This document shows positions 8,801 through 16,605 of a stretch of 64,000 nt of DNA, in pieces (position 1 is the first letter of the stretch; each line of letters starts with the position of its first letter). The translations under genes and the position numbers were made by a program. Origin of the DNA: Cupriavidus taiwanensis (GTDB taxonomy: Bacteria > Pseudomonadota > Gammaproteobacteria > Burkholderiales > Burkholderiaceae); assembly GCF_900250075.1 (NCBI RefSeq), contig NZ_LT977071.1, positions 372,001 through 436,000 of the forward strand, in the 5' to 3' direction. A model generated the notes under the pieces. It was not told the origin of the DNA and ran no database searches. It saw nothing but the letters and a program-made list of their open reading frames with translations.

Positions 8801-9796
8801 TCAGGCAGCAAGGCCGAGCTTGTTCAGGCGGACTTCAAACTGTTCGCGGCACAGCGCCACCATCTGCGCGCCGTCGGCTCCGGTCAGTGCGTTGGCAACG
8901 GGGATCAGCGCTTCGGCTACCTGCGCCGCAGCGGCGTGCGCCCAGCCGGACAGCAGCGCGCGGTTCGCGTCGGACTCCGCAGCGGCGGCCTGGATTACTG
9001 CATCGACCCAGCGCGCATGCTCGTCGCGCCAGTCGTTCATGAACTCGGTCAGCACTGCCAGCCCGGTGCCGCAGGCGCGTGCAATGACCGCATCGGCATG
9101 CTGGTAGACCAGCGGGTAGAGCAGCCCGTCGAGCACCAGGTTCTGGGCGACGAAAGTCTCGAACCAATCCGCGGTGACGAAGGTGTGTTCGACAAAGCAG
9201 CGCAGCGGCTGCCACGCGGGCCCCTCCAGCCAGGCCACCCTGGCCCGCTCCAGCGCGACGCCGGTATTGCCGTCGAGCAGCATGCCGATGCGCGACAAGT
9301 ACTGGGCGATGCCGAGGCGATCCATGGCGCAGTAGGTGCAGGCCTGCGTGATGGCCGTGCCCCAGCCGTAGTCGGCGCAGTAGAAATTGTTCATGTTCGC
9401 GCCCCACTCCACGTGGCGCAGCGGCAGCAGGCCGGTGGCCAGGCGCTCCTGCCATTCGGCCGGCAGCGCCTGCAGCAGGCCGCGTCTCTCGACGAAGGCG
9501 AAGCTCTTCTCGGCGGCGTCCTGCTGGCGCCCGCGCGCGGTCACATAGGCGCCGTAGTAGAACTGGCGCGGGTCCTTCAACGCATACCAGTCATGCATCA
9601 CGATGGCGGTGCGGCGCTTGTCGTACAGCTCGAAGCCGGGGTCCCAGGTGGGGCGGTAGTGGAAGTTCACCTCCGACTGCACGTCGTAGGTCGCCTCCTG
9701 GTAGCGCGACGCCGGCTTGTCGCCGAAGCGGCGCGCCACGTGGCCGTAGGTCTGGCGCAGCGGCTGGATCTGCTGGGTCTTGATATCGACTTGCAT
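8801..9796 (-). CDS. dmpL: Phenol hydroxylase beta subunit P1
   Basis: The 331-residue beta subunit of the oxygenase core, a ferritin-like helical protein related to the alpha subunit but without the metal site. It begins MQVDIKTQQIQPLRQTYGHVARRF, as in DmpL proteins. CAGGAG precedes the ATG. It needs DmpN and DmpO for function. Confidence 0.95.
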   Translation of the reverse strand: MQVDIKTQQIQPLRQTYGHVARRFGDKPASRYQEATYDVQSEVNFHYRPTWDPGFELYDKRRTAIVMHDWYALKDPRQFYYGAYVTARGRQQDAAEKSFAFVERRGLLQALPAEWQERLATGLLPLRHVEWGANMNNFYCADYGWGTAITQACTYCAMDRLGIAQYLSRIGMLLDGNTGVALERARVAWLEGPAWQPLRCFVEHTFVTADWFETFVAQNLVLDGLLYPLVYQHADAVIARACGTGLAVLTEFMNDWRDEHARWVDAVIQAAAAESDANRALLSGWAHAAAAQVAEALIPVANALTGADGAQMVALCREQFEVRLNKLGLAA

Positions 9797-9854
9797 CGCT
9801 TGGTCTCCTGTGTCCCTTCTCTTTGTAATGTGGTGGCGGCGGTGGGCGGCCGAG

Positions 9855-10079
9855 TCAGTCGTCGGCTTCGGGCTGCGGCGAGGCTTCGAGCGCAGGCAGG
9901 AAGCGCACGCGGTTGACGCAGCAGAAGGCTTCGAACATGGGCTCCGGCATGATCAGTTCGACGTTGAGCTCGGGGTCGGCCACGCTGAAGGCGAATTGCA
10001 CAAAGCCTTCCGGGGTTCGGCCCTCGACCCGCACATAGCGCGGGGTGGCTTCGAACAACGGGATGGACGGGGTGTTCAT
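9855..10079 (-). CDS. dmpK: Phenol hydroxylase assembly protein P0
   Basis: A 74-residue protein of the DmpK/PhhK family, needed for assembly of active hydroxylase rather than for catalysis itself, possibly by aiding iron insertion. Motifs such as FEATPRYVRVEGRT and CCVNRVRFLPALEASP match the family. AAGGAG precedes the ATG. It is the first gene of the operon, about 26 bases behind the predicted sigma-54 start point. Confidence 0.93.
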   Translation of the reverse strand: MNTPSIPLFEATPRYVRVEGRTPEGFVQFAFSVADPELNVELIMPEPMFEAFCCVNRVRFLPALEASPQPEADD

Positions 10080-10115
10080 GGCGCGCTCCTTGGCGTGGCT
10101 GGACGCGGGCCTTAC

Positions 10116-10131
10116 TGCGAAGACCGTGCCA
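10116..10131 (-). promoter_or_regulatory. Sigma-54 (-24/-12) promoter of the phenol operon
   Basis: Read on the minus strand the site is TGGCACGGTCTTCGCA. It matches TGGCACG-N4-TTGCA except for one base in the -12 block, and the GG to GC spacing is exact. The predicted start near 10105 leaves a 26-base leader before dmpK. This is the position and type of the Po promoter of dmp operons. Confidence 0.88.
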
Positions 10132-10220
10132 GCAGCCGCAAAGCGTTGTGGGGCAAGGGTTGCCGGGACGCGGCGGACGCCAGCGTGCGCGTTAACCCGG
10201 ACGGCCGGGCACGACAGCCA

Positions 10221-10236
10221 TCGATGAATTGATGAA
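10221..10236. promoter_or_regulatory. Proximal upstream activator site for the DmpR-type regulator
   Basis: A 16-bp site matching the palindrome at 10251-10266 in 12 of 16 positions. Its centre is 30 bp from that site and about 123 bp upstream of the predicted start. The spacing equals the UAS1/UAS2 layout known from XylR/DmpR promoters. Confidence 0.7.
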
Positions 10237-10250
10237 GCGGTCCGCGAGCT

Positions 10251-10266
10251 TTGATCAAATGATCAA
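10251..10266. promoter_or_regulatory. Main upstream activator site, perfect TTGATCA palindrome
   Basis: TTGATCA-AA-TGATCAA, a perfect 7-2-7 inverted repeat centred about 153 bp upstream of the predicted dmpK start. The TTGATCA half-sites are those recognised by DmpR/MopR/PhhR. Confidence 0.85.
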
Positions 10267-10438
10267 AAGCCGCGCCGGGCGGGCGTTTGCGGGCAGCACG
10301 CTACGAAGGGTGCGCTGGCGCTGCGGCGCAGCAGCGCGTGCCGGACTGGAGGAGAAAAGGGCTTGATCCGACAGCGGAAAATCGCTCGCGCTGCGCAGCA
10401 TGGCGCGGATGCGGGGCGATGCATGGCCCGCAAGAGCC

Positions 10439-10454
10439 TGCATCAAATGATCAA
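10439..10454. promoter_or_regulatory. Possible third, distal activator site
   Basis: TGCATCAAATGATCAA keeps one half-site intact and the same 2-base centre; the other half has two changes. It lies 188 bp further upstream than the main site. The stretch 10267-10438 between them shows no credible gene. Whether it binds the regulator is unknown. Confidence 0.45.
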
Positions 10455-10544
10455 ATGAACAAATGAGAAAGCGAAAGTCAGGAGACGAGAGCAAACCCGC
10501 AGCGTCATCTTTGCCTGGGGCTTTCCAACTCCCGCTTGCGTACT

Positions 10545-10662
10545 CCCTCTCCCGCTTGCGGGAGAGGGTTGGGGTGAGGCCGAAGTATCCACGAAGTGAA
10601 GGCCGTCGCTATTGCACGCGCCCACCCTCACCCCCGCCCCTCTGCCGCGAGTGGGAGAGGGG
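10545..10662. repeat. Pair of REP-like hairpins behind the regulator gene
   Basis: A perfect 11-bp-arm hairpin at 10545-10568 (CCCTCTCCCGC) and a second, weaker one at 10637-10662 (CCCCTCT...AGAGGGG). The flanks TTGGGGTGAGG and CCCTCACCCC are inverted relative to each other, so the two form a composite element. A 14-base direct repeat (10490-10503 and 10663-10676) brackets it. It lies between the dmpR stop and the phenol promoter and could end regulator transcription. Confidence 0.7.
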
Positions 10663-10693
10663 AGCAAACCCGCAGCTGGCAGGCCCTAAGCAA

Positions 10694-12409
10694 TCAGTTG
10701 CCATTCCCCCCGCGCGCACCCCGCGTCTTCCACCGATACGCCAGCTGCGGCCGGGTGATGCCCAGCAGCCGCGCGGCCTGGCTCATGTTGCCGTCGGCGC
10801 GCTGCATCGCGGCCTCCATCAGCACGGTCTCGACATCGCCCAGCGCCAGCTGCTGCTCTGACATCTGGTCCAGCAGCGCATGGACCGCGGCTGCGCGCAG
10901 GTCCGGCAGCGTGCCGCCCGCGCCCAGCCGTGGCGCGGTATCCGGCGGCGGCGCCACGGTGCCCGGCAGAAACAGGTGGTCGGCGCCGATCTGCCCGCCG
11001 TGGCTGGCCAGGATCACGCCGCGCTCGATCACGTTCTCCAGTTCGCGCACGTTGCCGGGCCAGTCATAGTGGCGCAGCTCGGCCAGCGCGCGGTCGGTGA
11101 TGCCGACGATGCGCTTGCCATGGCGCGCGCCGTAGCGGGCCACGAAGCGCTCCGCCAGTGGCCGGATATCGTCGAGCCGCTCGCGCAGCGGCGGTATCGT
11201 GACCGGATAGACATTGAGGCGGTAATACAGGTCCTTGCGGAAGGTGCCCTGCTTTACCGCTTCGGCCAGGTCGACATTGGTGGCCGCCACCAGCCGCACG
11301 TCCACCTTGCGCGCGGCGGTACCGCCCACGCGCTCGACCTCGCCCTCCTGCAGCACGCGCAGCAGCTTGGACTGCGCCGAGGCCGAGAGCTCGCCCAGTT
11401 CATCCAGGAACAGGGTGCCGCCATGCGCGCGCTCGAAGCGGCCGGGCCGTGACTGGGTCGCGCCCGTGAAGGCGCCCTTGTCGACGCCGAACAGCTCGGC
11501 CTCGATCAGTTCATCGGGAATCGCCGCGCAGTTCACCGCGACGAAGGGCTTGTCGGCGCGGGCGCTCACGCCGTGCAAGGCCTGCGCGAAGCGCTCCTTG
11601 CCCACGCCGGTCTCGCCCAGCAGCAGCACCGTCACGTTGCTGGCGGCGGCACGCTGCAGCAGCCCCCACGCCGCGCGAAAGCCGGGCGAGGTGCCGACCA
11701 GGTCCGCCGGCGTAGCCGCCCCGCCCTGCAGCGCGCGCAGGTGCTCGACCTCGCTCTGCAAGGCGATCAGGGTCTCGATCACGGGGTCGGGCTGGTACAG
11801 CGCCAGCGCCTGTGCACCATCTTCCCAGGCTTCCACCGGCTTGCCGACGATGCGGCAATGCGGGTGCCCGCAGGCAATGCACTCCACCTCGCGATACAGG
11901 ATGGTGCGGCCCATCAGCGCCGAGGTGTAGCCGGTGGCATAGCCGATCTGCATCCAGCAGGCAGGCTGGTCGACGATGCCGAACAGCTGCCGGTGCACGT
12001 CTCCCTCGAACGAGTCTTCCCAAAGGAACTCGCCGTCGTAGATGCCGGCGGCGATGTCGATATCGACCTTGACTGGCGTGACCCGCACCACCCCCTCGAT
12101 GGTGTGCAGGCAGGGGCCGATCTCGAGCTGGCCGAAGTCGCTGTGGCCCGCGCGCAGTTTTCTGGCGACTTCGGCATCGCGCATGCCCGAATGGAAGCCC
12201 ATGCGCGTGAACAGCCCGCGCGCGCGCTCCATGCCCAGGGTGTCCACCAGTTCCTTGCGCAGCGCCGCCAGCGCAGCGGTGTGGATCAGGATCATGCGCT
12301 GCTCGTCCAGCCAGATCGCGCCCTCCTCCATGGCGAAGCGCAGGCGGCGCGCAAGATCGGCCAGGCCATCGCGCATGGTGGCCGAGAACTTGTCGGTTGA
12401 ACTACTCAT
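10694..12409 (-). CDS. dmpR: Sigma-54-dependent phenol-sensing activator, XylR/DmpR/MopR family
   Basis: It senses phenol directly and activates the phenol operon. The 571 residues contain an XylR_N/V4R sensor (about 20-205), a linker, an AAA+ domain and a C-terminal Fis-type helix-turn-helix. Phenol-pocket residues of MopR (His106 and Trp134) correspond to His102 and Trp130 here, and the zinc ligands to Cys151, Glu174, Cys177 and Cys185. Walker A is GETGVGKE near 265 and the sigma-54 contact loop GAFTGA is at 312-317. The gene is read in the same direction as the operon and lies just upstream of its promoter, not divergent as in Pseudomonas CF600. Ligand range cannot be read with certainty, but all phenol-contact residues checked are kept. 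Confidence 0.95.
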   Translation of the reverse strand: MSSSTDKFSATMRDGLADLARRLRFAMEEGAIWLDEQRMILIHTAALAALRKELVDTLGMERARGLFTRMGFHSGMRDAEVARKLRAGHSDFGQLEIGPCLHTIEGVVRVTPVKVDIDIAAGIYDGEFLWEDSFEGDVHRQLFGIVDQPACWMQIGYATGYTSALMGRTILYREVECIACGHPHCRIVGKPVEAWEDGAQALALYQPDPVIETLIALQSEVEHLRALQGGAATPADLVGTSPGFRAAWGLLQRAAASNVTVLLLGETGVGKERFAQALHGVSARADKPFVAVNCAAIPDELIEAELFGVDKGAFTGATQSRPGRFERAHGGTLFLDELGELSASAQSKLLRVLQEGEVERVGGTAARKVDVRLVAATNVDLAEAVKQGTFRKDLYYRLNVYPVTIPPLRERLDDIRPLAERFVARYGARHGKRIVGITDRALAELRHYDWPGNVRELENVIERGVILASHGGQIGADHLFLPGTVAPPPDTAPRLGAGGTLPDLRAAAVHALLDQMSEQQLALGDVETVLMEAAMQRADGNMSQAARLLGITRPQLAYRWKTRGARGGNGN

Positions 12410-12468
12410 TGTCTCCCCTCAGTGCCGGCGGATGATCCGCTCGAATGTGCCTTTCGGCTGGCATGCTA

Positions 12469-12484
12469 TGCACATTATGTGCCA
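12469..12484 (-). promoter_or_regulatory. Sigma-54-like element upstream of dmpR
   Basis: On the minus strand TGGCACATAATGTGCA matches the -24/-12 consensus at TGGCAC and TGCA with exact spacing, about 60 bases before the dmpR ATG. The same bases form a GCACA-TTA-TGTGC palindrome, so it could instead be an operator. The rest of the 12410-12543 gap shows nothing else clear. Confidence 0.4.
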
Positions 12485-12543
12485 GAGAGAGAGATGGTGC
12501 GCCAGCGCGCAGATGCGCGCGGTGGCGTGGGGATGCAGCGGCG

Positions 12544-13302
12544 TCAGGTTCCCGTAAACCGCGGCTTGCGCTTCTCCTGCCAGGCCAGCGCACCTTCGCG
12601 GATATCCTGCGACTGATTCGCCGCGCCGATATCCGCCGCCAGCGCCCCCGCATCGAGCGAGCCGCGGCCGATGGCATTCAGATGACGCTTCATGCCCTGC
12701 ACCGCCAGTGGCGCCAGGCCGGCCACCGTTTCGCTGAGTTGCTCCGCGCGTTCGCGCAGGCGCTCGGCAGGCAGCAGCTCGGTCAGGAAGCCGCAACGGA
12801 ACATCTCGTCGGCATCGATGCGCTCGGCAGTCAGGAACAGGCGCTTGGCGTGGTTCAGCCCCAGCCGGCTGACATAGCGTTCCATGCCGCGCTGGTAGAA
12901 ATGCAGGCCCAGCCGCGCCGCGGGCATGAACATGTCGACTGCGTGGGTGCCGAGCCGGAAGTCACAGGCGAGCCCAAGGTCGGTGCCGCCGCCGTAGACG
13001 CCGCCGTGGATCTCGGCAATGGTGACGGCGCGGCAGTCTTCCATCGCGTTGACCAGGGTCTCGAAACCGGCGCCGCGCTGGCCGGCCGCGAGCCGGCCGA
13101 TATCGAAGCCGCTGCAAAAGTACTTGCCGCTGCTGCGCAGGCGCAGCACGCGCACGTCGCTGGCATTGACCGCCTCGACATGCCGCTGCAGTTCTGCCAG
13201 GTCGTCCGGCCCCAGGCGGTTCGCCACTTCCGGGCGGCGCAAGGTGATCGTGGCGACATGACCGGCAATGTCGAGCGAAGGCAGGGAACCATCAGTCTGC
13301 AT
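12544..13302 (-). CDS. Enoyl-CoA hydratase/isomerase family protein
   Basis: A crotonase-fold protein of 252 residues. The oxyanion-hole segments are visible as SSGKYFCSGFDIGRLA (about 58) and IHGGVYGGGTDLGLACDFRL (about 97). It probably hydrates or isomerises a CoA thioester; the substrate is unknown. The ATG at 13302 has GGAG eight bases away, better than the TTG two codons upstream. It is the last gene of an operon with the GST and quinone reductase genes (gaps of 30 and 16 bp). The divergent CoA-transferase suggests joint action on a CoA-activated acid. Confidence 0.85.
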   Translation of the reverse strand: MQTDGSLPSLDIAGHVATITLRRPEVANRLGPDDLAELQRHVEAVNASDVRVLRLRSSGKYFCSGFDIGRLAAGQRGAGFETLVNAMEDCRAVTIAEIHGGVYGGGTDLGLACDFRLGTHAVDMFMPAARLGLHFYQRGMERYVSRLGLNHAKRLFLTAERIDADEMFRCGFLTELLPAERLRERAEQLSETVAGLAPLAVQGMKRHLNAIGRGSLDAGALAADIGAANQSQDIREGALAWQEKRKPRFTGT

Positions 13303-13332
13303 GGGCAATTCTCCAGGAGGGATCTTCAGGGA

Positions 13333-14088
13333 TTAGTGGTCGCCGGCGGCCGGCGTGCCACGGCGGGCGAGCGCGATGTCGAAGCGTTCCAGCCGCGCCT
13401 GCGCAAACGCGGGCCGGGCCTGCGCGCGCTGCCACCACGCAGCCGCGGCCGGCGCCGACGTTAGCGCGGCGGGCGCCAGTTCGGCGATGCGCGCGATGAA
13501 AGGCGTCGCGGCGATATCGGCCAGCGTATAGCGCGCGCCGAAGAGCCAGTCGCCATCGGCCAGCATCGCTTCCATCTTCGGCAGCAGCAACAGCAGCGCC
13601 TCGAGTGCGCGGCGTTTCTCCGCTTCTGTATAGGGCTGGCGCGCGATGCGCAGCCATGCGTCGCGGCGCTCGGCGGTGGGGATGCGCGCCAGCCGCTCGG
13701 CCAGCGTGGCATCGCTCCATTGCGCGGCAACCGGCTGCAGCGCCAGGCTCCAGTTCAGCACCAGCAGATTCGGCAGCGCCTTCTCGTCGGTCCAGCGCAC
13801 GAAGTTGCGCATCACCGCGCGCTGGTAGGCGTCATCGGGCCGCAATGGCGGCAACGGGCGGATCTCGTCCAGGTATTCGCAAATAGTGCCGCTCTCGTGG
13901 AGGAAGCGGCCATCGTCCAGCACCAGTGCCGGCACCACGCCGTTGGGGTTCATCGCCAGGAACGCGGGCGCGTGCTGTTCCTGTGCCGCCAGGTCGACCG
14001 GCACGCTGTCGTAGTAGATGCACTTCTCGGCCAGGCACAAGCGCACCCGGCGCGACGCGCTCGACAACCAGCCATGGAAGAGTTTCAT
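13333..14088 (-). CDS. Glutathione S-transferase family protein
   Basis: A 251-residue cytosolic GST. The thioredoxin-like N-domain starts MKLFHGWLSSASRRVRLCLAEK with the cis-Pro motif NPNGVVPALVLDDG near 48 and the glutathione-binding ESGTICEYLDE near 65. The C-domain ends with DWLFGARYTLADIAATPFIAR, the N-capping box. It may detoxify or isomerise an intermediate of the surrounding pathway. The middle gene of a three-gene operon. Confidence 0.88.
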   Translation of the reverse strand: MKLFHGWLSSASRRVRLCLAEKCIYYDSVPVDLAAQEQHAPAFLAMNPNGVVPALVLDDGRFLHESGTICEYLDEIRPLPPLRPDDAYQRAVMRNFVRWTDEKALPNLLVLNWSLALQPVAAQWSDATLAERLARIPTAERRDAWLRIARQPYTEAEKRRALEALLLLLPKMEAMLADGDWLFGARYTLADIAATPFIARIAELAPAALTSAPAAAAWWQRAQARPAFAQARLERFDIALARRGTPAAGDH

Positions 14089-14104
14089 GTTGCGCTCGCC
14101 CGGT

Positions 14105-15085
14105 TCACGGGATCAGCACGGCCGAACCCGTGGTGGCGCGGCTTTCCAGGTCGCGGTGCGCATCGCGCACGGCGGTCAGCGGGTAGCGGTGCGTGACTTC
14201 CAGCCGCAGTCGCCCGGCCGCGACGGCATCGAACAATGTGGCCGCGGCAGCAGCCAGCGCCTGCGGGCTGGCGATATAGGTACGCAGCGTCGGCCGCGAC
14301 ACGATCAGCGAGCGCGCGTGCAGCAGCTGCAGGTCGAAGGCCTCGACGTCGCCCGACGCGGTGCCATAGTTGATGGCCATGCCGCACGGCCGCAGGCATT
14401 GCAGCGACGGCACGAACACGTCCTTGCCGACGCCGTCGTAGACCACGGCCACGCCCGCGCCGCCGGTCAGCGCCCGCACGGCATCGACGAACTCGGTCTC
14501 ACGGTAGTTGATGACATGGTGGCACCCGTTCGCCAGCGCCACCGCCCGCTTGGCTTCGCTGCCCACGGTGCCAACCACGGTCGCGCCCAGCGCGCGCGCC
14601 CATTGCGACAGCAGCAGGCCCATGCCGCCCGCCGCCGCATGCACCAGCACCACGTCGCCCGGCTGCACGGCATAGAGCCGGCGCAGCAGGTATTCGGCGG
14701 TCAGGCCGCGCAGCAGCGTGGCGCCGGCCACCTCCGCGGGAATCGCGTCGGGCAAGGGCACGAGCCGGCCCGCCGGCACGTTGCGGATCACCTGGTACGC
14801 CCCCGGATGCATGCAGGCCACCCGCTGGCCCACCTCGAAGCCGTCCACCCCGGGCCCGATCGCCACGACCTCGCCAGCGCCGACCGAGCCCGGCGTGACC
14901 GGGAACGGCGCCGCGGCGTGAGGGCCATGCGCGCCTTTGCGCTGGTAGATGTCGGCGAAGTTCAGGCCGATGGCTGACTGGCGCAACTGGACCTCGCCCT
15001 GGGGCGGCGGCGGGACTTCTACCCGGCATGGCTCCAGCACGTCCGGGCTTCCGGTCCTGTTAATACAGATGGCATCTGTAAGCAT
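14105..15085 (-). CDS. Zinc-free NADPH:quinone oxidoreductase-like MDR protein
   Basis: A 326-residue medium-chain dehydrogenase/reductase of the quinone oxidoreductase type. The NADPH-binding stretch is VHAAAGGMGLLLSQWARALG near 150, and the family GLTAEYLLRR precedes it. No structural zinc Cys cluster is visible, which fits the QOR group. It is the first gene of the QOR-GST-enoyl-CoA hydratase operon. A 17-bp palindrome covers codons 3-8. The divergent gene is a CoA-transferase. Confidence 0.87.
   Translation of the reverse strand: MLTDAICINRTGSPDVLEPCRVEVPPPPQGEVQLRQSAIGLNFADIYQRKGAHGPHAAAPFPVTPGSVGAGEVVAIGPGVDGFEVGQRVACMHPGAYQVIRNVPAGRLVPLPDAIPAEVAGATLLRGLTAEYLLRRLYAVQPGDVVLVHAAAGGMGLLLSQWARALGATVVGTVGSEAKRAVALANGCHHVINYRETEFVDAVRALTGGAGVAVVYDGVGKDVFVPSLQCLRPCGMAINYGTASGDVEAFDLQLLHARSLIVSRPTLRTYIASPQALAAAAATLFDAVAAGRLRLEVTHRYPLTAVRDAHRDLESRATTGSAVLIP
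15064..15080. promoter_or_regulatory. Perfect 17-bp palindrome in the first codons of the quinone reductase gene
   Basis: TACAGATG-G-CATCTGTA, a perfect 8-1-8 repeat at codons 3-8. It may be an operator overlapping the start or a chance coding pattern. Confidence 0.35.
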
Positions 15086-15260
15086 ACAAATCCTGGAAGG
15101 TTGCCGCGATCGGTGTCAGTACCGTAAACGCTGGCGTTGATGTGAAAATGCCGGTCTCTAGGGATTTCAGTGAGCAATTTTGCGGCGACCTTGCTCGTTG
15201 AGGACCACGGACACCTCACAGCCTACGTGATCTCGCGACCCTCCGCATCATGGAAAGTCC

Positions 15261-15293
15261 GTATACGTATTTTTATATCTACTATTTGTATAC
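15261..15293. promoter_or_regulatory. Possible GntR operator pair (two GTATAC boxes)
   Basis: GTATAC occurs at 15261-15266 and 15288-15293, the second as TTGTATAC, inside an AT-rich stretch 30-60 bp before the CoA-transferase start. TTGTATAC-like boxes are common operators of FCD-type GntR regulators, and one such gene lies at 17603-18289. The remainder of the 15086-15322 gap shows nothing further. Confidence 0.4.
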
Positions 15294-15322
15294 TCAGGCC
15301 GATTCACTTGCCAAGGATTGCC

Positions 15323-16558
15323 ATGACCTCTTTCCCACCCGGCATCGACCCCGGAGCCGCCGGCGCCACGTGCGCCGACCTGCCGCTGTCGGGCCTCACC
15401 GTGCTGGACCTGTCCATCGCCCGCGCCGGTCCTACGGCCGTGCGCCTGTTGTCGGACTGGGGCGCCGACGTGATCCGCGTCGAGCCGCCGCCGCCACAGG
15501 ACCGCGGCTCGGTGACCGGGCGCAGGCGCGGCTCGGACGAGCAGAACCTGCACCGCAACAAACGCAGCCTGTGCCTGGACCTGAAGACCCCGCAGGGCGC
15601 CGAGGTGCTGGGGCGACTGGTGCAGCGCTCCGACGTAGTGGTGGAAAACTTCCGCTCGGTGGTCAAGGAGCGCCTGGGGCTGACCTACGCTCATCTGAGC
15701 GCGATCAACCCGCGCGTGATCCTGGCCAGCATCTCAGGCTTTGGCCAAGACGGGCCTTACTGCGAGCGCCCGGGGCTCGACCAGATCGTGCAGGGCATGT
15801 CGGGGCTTAGCTCCGTCACCGGCGAGCCGGGCCAGGGGCCGCTGCGCGTCGGCATCGCCATTTCCGACACCACGGCCGGCATGTTCCTGGGCCAGGGCAT
15901 CCTGCTGGCGCTGCTGCACCGCGCGCGCACCGGCCGCGGGCAATGGGTGCATACCTCGCTGATCGAGGGCATGCTGAACAAGCTGGATTTCCAGGCCACC
16001 CGCTACACGGTGGACGGCGAAGTGCCGACCCAGCAAGGCAACGCGCACCCGACGCTGGTGCCGATGGGCACCTACCGCTGCCGCGACGGCGTGGTCAATA
16101 TTGCCGCCAGCACCGACCGCATGTGGGCCAACTTCTGCCGCACCCTCGAGGCCGGCTGGCTGCTGGACGACCCCGCCTTCCGGACCGCCGCGGGCCGCGC
16201 CGCCGAGCGCCGGCGACTGGACGCCGCGATCGGCCAGTGCACCGCCGCGTTCACCGCCGCCGAGTTGACCGCGCGCCTGAATGCGGCCGGCGTGCCGTGC
16301 GGCCCGGTGCTCGATATCGGCCAGGCCTTCGAGGACGCGCAAGTGCGACACCTGCGCATGACCCGGCCCGCCGAGCATGCCGTGCTGGGGCCGCTTGCGC
16401 TGCTGCGCTCGCCGATCAACCTGTCGGCGGCACCGCACCCGGAACGCTTTGCCCGCGCCGCGCCCGATCCGGGCGAGCACACCGATGAGATCCTGCGCGG
16501 GCTGGGCTATGACGACGCCGGCATCGCCGCCTTGCGCGCAGCCAGCGTGGCGTCCTGA
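15323..16558 (+). CDS. Class III (CaiB/BaiF) CoA-transferase
   Basis: It moves CoA between carboxylic acids via acyl-Asp and thioester intermediates. The 411-residue protein begins, after a short tail, with LSGLTVLDLSIARAGPTAVRL, the family N-terminus; the catalytic Asp is Asp153 in ERPGLDQIVQGMSG. The ATG at 15323 has AAGG upstream; the frame is open further 5' but that part is unlike the family and overlaps the promoter region. A Bug receptor gene follows by 47 bp, suggesting that an imported carboxylate is activated here. Confidence 0.92.
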   Translation: MTSFPPGIDPGAAGATCADLPLSGLTVLDLSIARAGPTAVRLLSDWGADVIRVEPPPPQDRGSVTGRRRGSDEQNLHRNKRSLCLDLKTPQGAEVLGRLVQRSDVVVENFRSVVKERLGLTYAHLSAINPRVILASISGFGQDGPYCERPGLDQIVQGMSGLSSVTGEPGQGPLRVGIAISDTTAGMFLGQGILLALLHRARTGRGQWVHTSLIEGMLNKLDFQATRYTVDGEVPTQQGNAHPTLVPMGTYRCRDGVVNIAASTDRMWANFCRTLEAGWLLDDPAFRTAAGRAAERRRLDAAIGQCTAAFTAAELTARLNAAGVPCGPVLDIGQAFEDAQVRHLRMTRPAEHAVLGPLALLRSPINLSAAPHPERFARAAPDPGEHTDEILRGLGYDDAGIAALRAASVAS

Positions 16559-16605
16559 ACCCCGCCCGACACCACAGTGGCAGCGACTACAACAAGGAGA
16601 CAACC

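Noticed and set aside
10255..10494. Small gene in the dmp promoter region
   Set aside because: No ribosome site, lies over activator sites, and has no similarity.
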